DNA from: Chthoniobacter sp.
Lineage (GTDB): Bacteria; Verrucomicrobiota; Verrucomicrobiia; Chthoniobacterales; Chthoniobacteraceae
Assembly (NCBI GenBank): GCA_025352865.1
Contig: JANXSB010000009.1
Span: 1-6,319 of the forward strand
DNA: 6,319 nt
Direction of reading: 5' to 3'
Positions 1 to 6,037 of this stretch are shown here, in pieces. Within the stretch, counting starts at the first letter, position 1; the number at the start of each line of letters is the position of its first letter. The notes beneath the pieces were generated by a model. The model was not told the origin of the DNA, searched no databases, and saw only the letters and a program-made list of their open reading frames with translations. A program made the translations under genes and the position numbers.

Positions 1-842
1 GCTTTCTCGAAATCCGCGACGCCATCGAAAACTTCCTGCCAAAGCTCGACGTGGCGAAGGACGTGAAGTTCATCCCCATCAGCGCGCTCACCGGCGAGAA
101 CGTGGTCGGCCCCTCGGACAAGACGCCGTGGTATCAGGGGCCGGATTTGCTCAGTCATCTTGAGACCGTCCACATCGCGAGCGACTGGAATCTCACCGCC
201 TTCCGCATGCCCGTGCAGTGGGTGAACCGGCCCAACAATCCGACCGATCATTCGCTCCACGATTTCCGCGGCCTCAGCGGACAAATCGCCGGCGGCATTT
301 TGAAAAGGGGCGACAAAGTGATGGTGCTGCCGAGCGGGTTGAAAAGCACCGTGAAGAGCATCTGGACGCTCGATGGCGAACTCGACGAAGCCTTTGCCCC
401 GCAGTCCGTCACGCTCTGCCTCGAAGACAATGTCGATGTGAGCCGCGGCGACATGATTATCGGCCTCGAAAATCTTCCCGGCATGAGCACCGACCTGCGC
501 GCGCGCGTCTGCTGGATGCACCAGCGCCCGCTCCAGCGCGGCAACAAATACTTCCTCAAGCACACCTCGCAGACCGTGCAGGCGATGGTCTCCAGCATCG
601 AGAGCTGCATCGACATCCGCACCTTCGAGCACGAGCCCGCGCCCGCGCAGCTCGCGATGAATGGCATCGGCGAAATCCGCCTGCGCACCGCGAAGCCGCT
701 GGTCTTCGACGGCTACGGCACGAACCGCCTGACCGGTTCCTTCATCCTCATCGAGCAAGGCACCAACCACACCGTCGCCGCCGGCATGCTCTTCCCGCCG
801 GTGGAGGCGGTGAAACCGGAATACAACGACTTCGCGATTTGA
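1..842 (+). CDS. cysN: Sulfate adenylyltransferase subunit 1 (CysN), C-terminal part, 5' truncated by window edge
   Basis: CysN is the GTPase subunit that, with CysD, makes ATP sulfurylase; GTP hydrolysis drives formation of adenosine 5'-phosphosulfate and pyrophosphate from ATP and sulfate in the cytoplasm. The frame is open from base 3, so the gene begins upstream; 279 residues are visible, against about 475 for E. coli CysN. Residues 1-34 are the end of the GTPase domain, with the G5-type motif ISALTGENV near 26-34. Residues about 68-155 form the EF-Tu-like domain II (DFRGLSGQIAGG, then GDKVMVLPSG). Residues about 160-265 form the third barrel (WMHQRPLQRGNKY, NRLTGSFILIE). The protein ends in PEYNDFAI with no fused APS kinase, so it is a stand-alone CysN rather than CysNC. 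The G1-G4 motifs lie outside the window. An internal GTG at 51 is not the start, since conserved sequence continues upstream of it. The identification is secure; the presence of cysD upstream is only expected. Confidence 0.95.
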   Translation, partial: FLEIRDAIENFLPKLDVAKDVKFIPISALTGENVVGPSDKTPWYQGPDLLSHLETVHIASDWNLTAFRMPVQWVNRPNNPTDHSLHDFRGLSGQIAGGILKRGDKVMVLPSGLKSTVKSIWTLDGELDEAFAPQSVTLCLEDNVDVSRGDMIIGLENLPGMSTDLRARVCWMHQRPLQRGNKYFLKHTSQTVQAMVSSIESCIDIRTFEHEPAPAQLAMNGIGEIRLRTAKPLVFDGYGTNRLTGSFILIEQGTNHTVAAGMLFPPVEAVKPEYNDFAI

Positions 843-862
843 GCGGAGCGTGAAAAAAACAT

Positions 863-1047
863 CGTCATCCTGAGCGGAGTTCCGGCGGGCGCAGGCGGGC
901 AGGAACGGAGTCGAAAGACCTCTAACTATTTCTTCGGGGCGAAGGCGGGGGAAAAAGCAGCGCACATCTCCCACCACCTTTCCCGAAGAAATAGTTAGAG
1001 GTCCTTCGACTGCGCTTCGCAAAGCCGAAGCTCCGCTCAGGATGACG
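863..1047. repeat. Nested palindromic intergenic repeat (REP/MITE-like), 185 bp
   Basis: Two pairs of inverted arms are visible. The outer arms are a perfect 17-bp match: 863-879 (CGTCATCCTGAGCGGAG) against 1031-1047. The inner arms, 910-938 and 982-1010, match at 28 of 29 positions, the single mismatch being 916 against 1004; they contain CTCTAACTATTTCTTCGGG and its complement. Between the arms are a 43-base central loop and unequal, poorly matching spacers (880-909 and 1011-1030). No open frame for a transposase fits inside and no target-site duplication is evident at the ends. The outer motif resembles CATCCTGAGCGGAG-type intergenic repeats that I recall from many GC-rich bacterial genomes. 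RNA from either strand could fold into a long hairpin, so it may protect the cysN 3' end or limit readthrough into hflK. That role is inference, as there is no T-run of the kind an intrinsic terminator needs. Confidence 0.85.
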
Positions 1048-1111
1048 GGAGCAGTGCGCGCCCGCGGATTGCGCGCTCGCTTTTTCCCGCCGTCCGCCGC
1101 ATCACCTTTGC

Positions 1112-2083
1112 ATGGCCATGAAAAACATCACCCCCCCGGAGTTCAATGTCCCGGCCAATGCCGGACGCTTCATCAACCTCGGCATCCTCGCGGTCGTCGC
1201 CGTTTGGTTCCTGCTCTCCAGCTACACCAGCGTGCCCACGGATTCTGCCGGCGTGCGCACGCGCTTTGGCCGTTTCGTCGAGGTCGTCAATCCGGGCCTG
1301 AACTTCAAACTTCCGCTCGGCATCGACGTCATCGCCATCGTGCCCGTGCAGCGCCGGCTCACGCTCGACTTCGGCTTCAGCACACCGGGCGCGACGAACC
1401 CCTACCAGCATCCCGAGGACCCGGAGGCCGAGCGCAACATCGTCACCGGCGATCTGAACATGGCGCTCATCGAGTGGATCGTGCAGTACCGCATCGAGGA
1501 GCCGCAGGAGTTCAAATTCAACGTCATCGAGCCCGAGCTGACGCTGCGCGATGCGAGCGAGGCGGTGATGCGCGAAGTCGTCGGCGACCGCACCATCGAC
1601 GAGGTGCTGACCATCGGCCGGCAGGAAATCGAAACCGAAACGCTCAAGGGTCTGCGCGCGCTGGTGAAACGCTACGGGCTCGGCCTCACGGTCATGCAGG
1701 TGCAGCTCCAGAACGTGCATCCGCCCAAGGCCGTGCAGGCGTCCTTCAGCGAGGTGAACCAGGCGCAGCAGGAAAAGCAGCAGGCCATCAACCTCGCCAA
1801 CGGCGAATACAACAAGGTCGTCCCGCGCGCCAAAGGCGAAGCGCTGCGCAAGGTCAGCGCCGCCGAAGGCTACGCGTCCAAGCGCGTGAACGAGGCGAAG
1901 GGCGACGCCGGAAAATTCAACGCGACGCTCGCCGAATATGTGAAATCCCCCGAGGTCACCCGCCAGCGCCTTTACCTCGAGACCATGCAGGAAGTGCTGC
2001 CGCAGCTTTCCCGCAAAATCCTCCTCGATGACAAAGCCGGGCAGATTTTCCCGCTCCTCCAGCTCGACCAGAAAACCAAATGA
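1112..2083 (+). CDS. hflK: HflK, SPFH/band 7 membrane protein, FtsH protease modulator subunit
   Basis: HflK pairs with HflC in a large inner-membrane complex that surrounds and modulates the AAA+ protease FtsH. The 323-residue product has a short N-terminal segment, one membrane helix at about 22-38 (NLGILAVVAVWFLLSSY), and an SPFH domain at about 40-215. A Glu/Gln/Ala-rich, probably coiled-coil stretch follows at about 210-275. Hallmarks are GDLNMALIEWIVQYRI (113-128), QLQNVHPPKAV (198-208) and the following FSEVNQAQQEKQQAI, which identify HflK rather than HflC or stomatin. It is shorter than E. coli HflK (about 419 residues), mainly because the long Gly-rich N-terminal region is absent. 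Start at ATG 1112; an in-frame ATG at 1118 (MKNITPPEF) is equally possible, and neither has a clear Shine-Dalgarno sequence. Its TGA overlaps the hflC start in ATGA, implying translational coupling. No promoter could be identified between the upstream repeat and the start. Confidence 0.93.
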   Translation: MAMKNITPPEFNVPANAGRFINLGILAVVAVWFLLSSYTSVPTDSAGVRTRFGRFVEVVNPGLNFKLPLGIDVIAIVPVQRRLTLDFGFSTPGATNPYQHPEDPEAERNIVTGDLNMALIEWIVQYRIEEPQEFKFNVIEPELTLRDASEAVMREVVGDRTIDEVLTIGRQEIETETLKGLRALVKRYGLGLTVMQVQLQNVHPPKAVQASFSEVNQAQQEKQQAINLANGEYNKVVPRAKGEALRKVSAAEGYASKRVNEAKGDAGKFNATLAEYVKSPEVTRQRLYLETMQEVLPQLSRKILLDDKAGQIFPLLQLDQKTK

Positions 2084-3036
2084 ACCGCGCCCTTTTTCTC
2101 CCGCTCACCATCGCCGCCGCAGTCCTGCTTTTCGCCTCGGCGTACACCGTGCCCATGACCGAGCAGGTCATCATCACGCAGTTTGGCCGCCAGGTCGGCG
2201 CACCCGTGACCGACGCCGGGCTGCATTGGAAAACGCCGTTCATCCAGACGGTGAACCGCATCGAAAAACGCATTCTCAAATGGGACGGCCCGTCCGCCGA
2301 CATGCCCACCGAGGACAAGCTCTACATCGACGTGGATACCTTCGCCCGCTGGCGGATCATCGACGCGCAGCAGTACTTCATCCGCCTCCGCGACGAGCGC
2401 ACCGCGCAGTCCCGCATCACGAACATCCTCGGCAGCGAGACGCGCAACTCCATCGCGCGGCATCAGCTCGTGGAAATCGTCCGCACCCAGCGCGACCGCC
2501 AGCCGGTCGTGGATGCGAGCCTCGACGCCGGCGTGGGCAGCGGGCTGCCGGGGATTCGTTTTGGCCGCGCCGTGCTCGAGGCGGAGATTCTCGCCGCCGC
2601 CAAACCCACGCTCGCCGAGGACGGCATCGAGCTGCTCGACGTGCGCTTCAAGCGCATCAACTACAACCCCGGCGTCGCCGCGAAAATCTTTTCGCGCATG
2701 GTCAGCGAGCGCCAGCAGATCGCCGCGCGCTACCGCTCCGAGGGCGAAGGCGAGGCCGCCGGGATCATGGGCAAACGCGAGCGCGACATGGCTCAGATCG
2801 AATCCGAGGCCTACCGCAAAGTGCAGGAAATCCAGGGCAAGGCCGACGCCGAAGCCACTGGCATCTACGCCGCCGCCTACGGTCAGACGCCCGAGGCGCG
2901 CGAGTTTTACACCCTCAGCCGCACGCTCGAAACCTACCGCACTGTCTTCGAGCGCGACACCACCCTCGTCCTCACCACCGACAGCACGCTGCTCCGCCTG
3001 CTCAAGTACGGCCCCGTCGCACCGGCGGGGAAATAA
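2080..3036 (+). CDS. hflC: HflC, SPFH/band 7 membrane protein, FtsH protease modulator subunit
   Basis: This is the partner of HflK in the FtsH-modulating membrane complex. The 318-residue product has an N-terminal membrane anchor at about 5-22 (ALFLPLTIAAAVLLFASA) followed directly by YTVPMTEQVIITQFGRQVG, the typical start of the HflC SPFH domain. Further HflC signatures are GLHWKTPF (47-54), VDTFARWRI (85-93), and the block INYNPGVAAKIFSRMVSER (193-211), which runs into IAARYRSEGEGEA (214-226). An Ala/Glu-rich helical region reaches to about 270 (ESEAYRKVQEIQGKADAEA). The C-terminus TLVLTTDSTLLRLLKYG matches the usual HflC ending. Length is normal for the family (about 330). It starts in the ATGA overlap with hflK and has no obvious Shine-Dalgarno sequence of its own, consistent with coupled translation. 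A short insert at 148-160 (LDAGVGSGLPGIR) sits in the SPFH domain and looks lineage-specific. Codon usage matches hflK, with mostly C in third positions. Confidence 0.93.
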   Translation: MNRALFLPLTIAAAVLLFASAYTVPMTEQVIITQFGRQVGAPVTDAGLHWKTPFIQTVNRIEKRILKWDGPSADMPTEDKLYIDVDTFARWRIIDAQQYFIRLRDERTAQSRITNILGSETRNSIARHQLVEIVRTQRDRQPVVDASLDAGVGSGLPGIRFGRAVLEAEILAAAKPTLAEDGIELLDVRFKRINYNPGVAAKIFSRMVSERQQIAARYRSEGEGEAAGIMGKRERDMAQIESEAYRKVQEIQGKADAEATGIYAAAYGQTPEAREFYTLSRTLETYRTVFERDTTLVLTTDSTLLRLLKYGPVAPAGK

Positions 3037-3042
3037 GGGCGG

Positions 3043-4194
3043 ATGTCCAAAAGGGAACCGTCCGTGAAATTCCTCCTCCGCCTCGCCGCCCTGTGTCTGT
3101 CAGCCTTCCCGGTCATCGCGCACGCCGAGCGGGAGTTTCGCGGGGCGTGGGTGGCGTCGGTTTACAATCTCGACTGGCCGTCGAAAGCAGGGCTGCCGGC
3201 GGCGGTGCAGAAGGCGGAGCTGCGGGCGATTTTGAACAAGGCGGCGGATTTGAAACTGAACGCGATTTTGCTCCAAGTCCGGCCAGCGAGCGATGCGCTC
3301 TACAATGCGAAGCAGGAGCCTTGGTCGGCGTTTCTCACGGGGCGGCAGGGCGAGTCGCCGGGTTACGATCCGCTGGAGTTTGCGATCAGCGAGGCGCATG
3401 CGCGCGGCATTGAATTGCACGCGTGGTTCAATCCGTTTCGCGCGGCGATTCATACGGACGACACGCTCGCGCCGGGGCATGTGGCGCGGGTGCATCCCGA
3501 GTGGGTGCGGCGCTACGGCGGCCAGCTCTGGCTCGATCCGGGCGAGCCGGCGGCTCGGCGTTATGTGATCGACGTGATCCTCGATGTGGTGCGGCGCTAC
3601 GACATCGATGGCGTGCATATCGACGATTACTTTTACCCCTACCCGAAGGGCGGCGCGGATTTCCCCGACAGCGCGACTTTCGCGCAGCGCGGCGGCGGGA
3701 TGAATCGGGGCGATTGGCGGCGGGAGAACATCAATCACTTTGTCGAGGACATGTATCATGCGGTGAAGGGCGCAAAGTCGTCAGTGCGCGTGGGCATCAG
3801 CCCGTTCGGCATCTGGCGGCCGCGCGTGCCGGCGACGATCGAGGCGGGGCTCGACAGCTACGGACAACTTTTCGCGGACTCGCGGAAATGGCTGGCCGAG
3901 GGCTGGTGCGACTATCTCGCGCCGCAGCTCTACTGGTCGTGCATGCCGCCGAAGCAGAGTTTCCCCGTGCTGCTGGCGTGGTGGCGCGCGCAGAGCCGGG
4001 CGGGGCGGCCGGTGTATCCGGGAATCGCCACGGAGCGCATCGGGCCGGCGCGGCCCGCGGCGGAGATCGCGCGGCAGATCGCGCTGACGCGGGAGGGCAC
4101 CTCCGCGCCGGGGCACATCCACTGGAGCATGAAGGCGCTGATGCGCGACCTGGGCGGCGTGGATGAGGTGCTGAAGCGGGATGTTTACCGCTAG
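3043..4194 (+). CDS. Exported GHL10-type glycoside hydrolase (YddW/DigH- and YngK-like)
   Basis: The 383-residue product matches the 'glycosyl hydrolase-like 10' family (PF02638, COG1649), a TIM-barrel family that includes E. coli DigH (YddW), a lipoprotein acting on denuded peptidoglycan glycan strands. Family motifs in order are FRGAWVASV (32-40), LLQVRP (76-81), HAWFNPFR (126-133), DGVHIDDYFYPYP (189-201) with candidate catalytic acids Asp194/Asp195, ISPFGIW (252-258) and DYLAPQLYW (290-298). An N-terminal signal peptide (KFLLRLAALCLSAFPVIAHA) ends near residue 28. There is no lipobox Cys at the cleavage site, so it is probably periplasmic or secreted. The protein ends just after the barrel, with no C-terminal accessory domain. 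The start is uncertain: ATG 3043 lies 6 bp after hflC, but GTG 3064 has AAGGGA at 3051-3056, a 7-base spacing, and gives a cleaner signal peptide. Its third-position bases differ from its neighbours (see findings). Substrate is unknown; cell-wall glycan is inferred from family and context. Confidence 0.88.
   Translation: MSKREPSVKFLLRLAALCLSAFPVIAHAEREFRGAWVASVYNLDWPSKAGLPAAVQKAELRAILNKAADLKLNAILLQVRPASDALYNAKQEPWSAFLTGRQGESPGYDPLEFAISEAHARGIELHAWFNPFRAAIHTDDTLAPGHVARVHPEWVRRYGGQLWLDPGEPAARRYVIDVILDVVRRYDIDGVHIDDYFYPYPKGGADFPDSATFAQRGGGMNRGDWRRENINHFVEDMYHAVKGAKSSVRVGISPFGIWRPRVPATIEAGLDSYGQLFADSRKWLAEGWCDYLAPQLYWSCMPPKQSFPVLLAWWRAQSRAGRPVYPGIATERIGPARPAAEIARQIALTREGTSAPGHIHWSMKALMRDLGGVDEVLKRDVYR
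3051..3066 (+). promoter_or_regulatory. Shine-Dalgarno AAGGGA and alternative GTG start of the glycoside hydrolase
   Basis: AAGGGA (3051-3056) stands 7 bases ahead of an in-frame GTG at 3064. Starting there gives a product opening MKFLLRLAALCLSAF, a textbook signal peptide with a Lys close to the N-terminus. The upstream ATG at 3043 also has a purine-rich AAGGG (3035-3039), but only 3 bases away, which is closer than usual. The GTG start is therefore a good candidate for the real one; N-terminal data would be needed to decide. Confidence 0.45.
4191..4194. other. Shared palindromic CTAG where two convergent genes stop
   Basis: The plus-strand hydrolase ends with TAG at 4192-4194, and the minus-strand pyrophosphatase ends with TAG read from 4193-4191. 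The two stop codons overlap in the self-complementary tetramer CTAG. There is no intergenic space for a bidirectional terminator, and I saw no hairpin with a T-run close by, so each transcript probably extends into the other gene. Confidence 0.95.
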
Positions 4195-5852
4195 CTGCGC
4201 ACGCTGGCGCTCATCTGCGCGAGGCAGTGGAGCAGGTACGGGAGCAGTTGTTTTTTCCGCGAAACCACGCCGGCGAGTTTCCAGATGTGCGTGCTGTGCG
4301 GCGGGTAGTCGATGGCGCGGAGGAAAGTGTCCGCGCCCTGCACGAGGAGGAGCGATGTCTGGTCATTGATGTCGGTGACGAGGAGGCAGGCGAAGAGGAG
4401 CCCGTCGCGTGCGCGCGCGGTGGCGAGCGCGGCGAGGAGCGCGTCGCGCTTTTCGTCGAAGTGCGCAAAGGTCAGTTCTTCGATCTGCGCGACGGTGAAG
4501 CGGTGGCCGTCTTCGGCGTACGGTTTCGAGTCGGCGGTGATGGCCTGCTCGGGCGTCATGGTGAGCAGCGGGGAGCCGACGCTGAAAATCTCGGCGGCGA
4601 GTTCGTCAGGGTTCACGCCCGCGATTTTCGACAAACGGTCGAGGGCGCTGCAATCGACGGGCGTGGTCGTGGGCGAGGTGAGGTTCAGCGTATCGGCGAC
4701 GATGCCGGCCATGAGCAGGCCGGCAATGGCCGCTGGCACAGGGATGCCGAGCTGCTGGTAGCAGAGCGAGACGATGGTGCTGGTGGAGCCGACGGGGTTG
4801 TTCCAAAACAAAATCGGCGCGTCGCTGGCGAAGCCGCCGAGCTTGTGGTGGTCGAGGATTTCGACGATCGGCACCTTGTCCGCACCGCGCACGGCCTGGG
4901 TGAGTTCGTTGTGATCGACGAGGATGAGCTGACGCGGGATTTCTTTGAGGAAGTCGGATTTCGACAAAATGCCGGTGAGCGCACCGTGGTCGTCGAGGAC
5001 GGGGAAGATGAAGGCGGCGCTCTGCGCGGCGAGGTGGCGGGCGTCGTCGAGGAGCGTGTCGGGGTGAAAGCTTTGGTAGTCGCTTTCGATCATGCGCTCG
5101 ACGCGCACCGCACCCCGCGCGAGGAGCACGCTGGTCGCCGTGTCGTGCGGAGAGCTGACGATGGTCACATCCGCGGCGCGCGCGTTGGCGCGGGTTTCCT
5201 CGTCGATGGGCATGCCGCCGGTGACGACGATGGCGTGGACGCGCGCGTCGATGGCCATCTGCTGGATGTGCGGCCGGTCGCCGACAAAGAGGACGACCTT
5301 TTCGTCGATATAGCGGCCGAGCCGCGGGGCGAAGGAGTTCTGCGCCATCGCACCAACCATGAGGAAAAGCTCGGCGGTTTCCGAAGTGAGCGAGCCGGTG
5401 ACAAGGCCACCGCCAAACGTGGTGACAATGTCTGCGAGCGAGGCGGTGACTACGCGGGCGTTGCCGGCTTCTTCCCGCGACGGGAAAAGGTGGTGGCTGA
5501 CTTTGAAGGCGCTGAGCAGGCCGAGGCAGCGGTTCGCCGCATCGACCACGGGCAGACCGCGCATCTGCTTTTTGTCGATGAGCTGGAGCGCGTCATAGAC
5601 CGGCGAATCCGCGCGCACCGAGATGACCCGCGGCTGCATCACATCGGCCACGCGCGGCGAGAGGTCGTTGATGAGTGCTGGCGCTTCGACGCCGAATTTT
5701 TGCAGGACAAAGTCGATGCGCTCATTGGTGTTTCCAGCGCGGGCGGCGAGGACGTTCTCCTGCCCGGTGAGGCGCTTCAACTCGGCATAGGCGAGCGCCG
5801 AACAAATGGAATCCATGTCGGGATTCCGGTGACCGATGACGATAGTCTGCAT
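4191..5852 (-). CDS. ppaC: Family II manganese-dependent inorganic pyrophosphatase with CBS-DRTGG-CBS regulatory insert
   Basis: The enzyme hydrolyses pyrophosphate to two phosphates in the cytoplasm, pulling pyrophosphate-releasing reactions forward. The 553-residue product carries all core motifs of DHH-type pyrophosphatases: GHRNPDMDS (7-15, with H8, D12 and D14 as presumed metal ligands), DHNE (313-316), DHHK (334-337), Asp387 in GIVADTLNLTSPT, and the DHHA2 substrate motif SRKKQ (531-535). Simple family II enzymes are about 310 residues; the extra length is an insert between the first motif region and DHNE. It consists of CBS 1 (about 67-125, ending KKQMRGLPVV and GLLSAFKVS), a DRTGG domain (about 140-245, with GDRPHIQQMA and VVTGG) and CBS 2 (about 246-303, ending FPVLDDHGALTGILSKSDF). 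Related enzymes are inhibited by AMP/ADP and, when DRTGG is present, activated by diadenosine polyphosphates. ATG at 5852 is chosen because the catalytic motif begins 7 residues later; an upstream TTG at 5924 would add a Pro/Arg-rich tail unlike the family. No good Shine-Dalgarno is seen. Confidence 0.93.
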   Translation of the reverse strand: MQTIVIGHRNPDMDSICSALAYAELKRLTGQENVLAARAGNTNERIDFVLQKFGVEAPALINDLSPRVADVMQPRVISVRADSPVYDALQLIDKKQMRGLPVVDAANRCLGLLSAFKVSHHLFPSREEAGNARVVTASLADIVTTFGGGLVTGSLTSETAELFLMVGAMAQNSFAPRLGRYIDEKVVLFVGDRPHIQQMAIDARVHAIVVTGGMPIDEETRANARAADVTIVSSPHDTATSVLLARGAVRVERMIESDYQSFHPDTLLDDARHLAAQSAAFIFPVLDDHGALTGILSKSDFLKEIPRQLILVDHNELTQAVRGADKVPIVEILDHHKLGGFASDAPILFWNNPVGSTSTIVSLCYQQLGIPVPAAIAGLLMAGIVADTLNLTSPTTTPVDCSALDRLSKIAGVNPDELAAEIFSVGSPLLTMTPEQAITADSKPYAEDGHRFTVAQIEELTFAHFDEKRDALLAALATARARDGLLFACLLVTDINDQTSLLLVQGADTFLRAIDYPPHSTHIWKLAGVVSRKKQLLPYLLHCLAQMSASVRS

Positions 5853-5900
5853 GCGCGGCGGAGAATGCACAGGCCGCGGGTGCGCGACAAGGCTGCGTGC

Positions 5901-5918
5901 TGTGACGATGTTGTGACG
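5901..5918 (-). promoter_or_regulatory. Direct repeat CGTCACA-N4-CGTCACA upstream of the pyrophosphatase gene
   Basis: Read on the minus strand, CGTCACA occurs twice with a 4-base spacer (ACAT), giving an 11-bp repeat period. The near edge is 48 bases upstream of the chosen ATG (5852). Seven-base repeats at an 11-bp period are the layout of Pho boxes bound by PhoB-type regulators, and the shared GTCA core agrees with that consensus, but the remaining bases match poorly. A TTGACG hexamer (5924-5919) lies just upstream but has no acceptable -10 at the right distance, so no promoter is called. Confidence 0.25.
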
Positions 5919-5991
5919 CGTCAACCAGAGCCGATGGGCGAAGAAGATGCACTGCCCGAATTCATCAAGGCAGGAATGGCATCACCATCTC

Positions 5992-6007
5992 CGCGTCCAA
6001 TGACGCG
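5992..6007 (-). terminator. Small stem-loop behind the PEP-CTERM gene, possible weak terminator
   Basis: CGCGTC (5992-5997) and GACGCG (6002-6007) form a perfect 6-bp stem around a 4-base loop. It begins 30 bases after the stop codon of the minus-strand PEP-CTERM gene. No T-run follows in the direction of transcription, so it is not a standard intrinsic terminator. It may be a chance hairpin in GC-rich DNA. Confidence 0.2.
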
Positions 6008-6037
6008 AGCGCTACCAGAAGCAGTGGGAGTTTCTTC

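Noticed and set aside
910..1010. Intrinsic terminator for cysN formed by the inner palindrome
   Set aside because: The stem is long and would fold, but the 43-base loop and the lack of a T-run after the right arm do not fit an intrinsic terminator. It is reported as a repeat instead.
1037..1720. A minus-strand open frame of 227 codons opposite hflK
   Set aside because: It is an antisense shadow of hflK, rich in His, Asp, Arg and Ala, with no family resemblance. It also runs into the end of the palindromic repeat.
2028..3413. A plus-strand open frame of 461 codons overlapping hflC and the start of the hydrolase
   Set aside because: The product is a low-complexity Arg/Pro/Ala/His-rich sequence, typical of an out-of-frame reading of GC-rich DNA. 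hflC in the other frame has clear family motifs throughout.
4190..4260. Terminator for the hydrolase transcript near the T-run at 4252-4257
   Set aside because: Only a 4-bp stem (CTGC/GCAG) can be drawn upstream and it is not adjacent to the T-run. The region is coding on the other strand.
1..5852. Functional unit linking cysN and the pyrophosphatase through pyrophosphate
   Set aside because: The reactions are chemically linked, but the genes are over 3 kb apart, on opposite strands and separated by the hflKC cluster. Nothing in the sequence shows shared control.
5896..5924. Sigma-70 promoter for the pyrophosphatase, using TTGACG as -35
   Set aside because: At a 17-base spacing the -10 position reads AGCACG, which does not resemble TATAAT. 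No other convincing pair was found in the gap.
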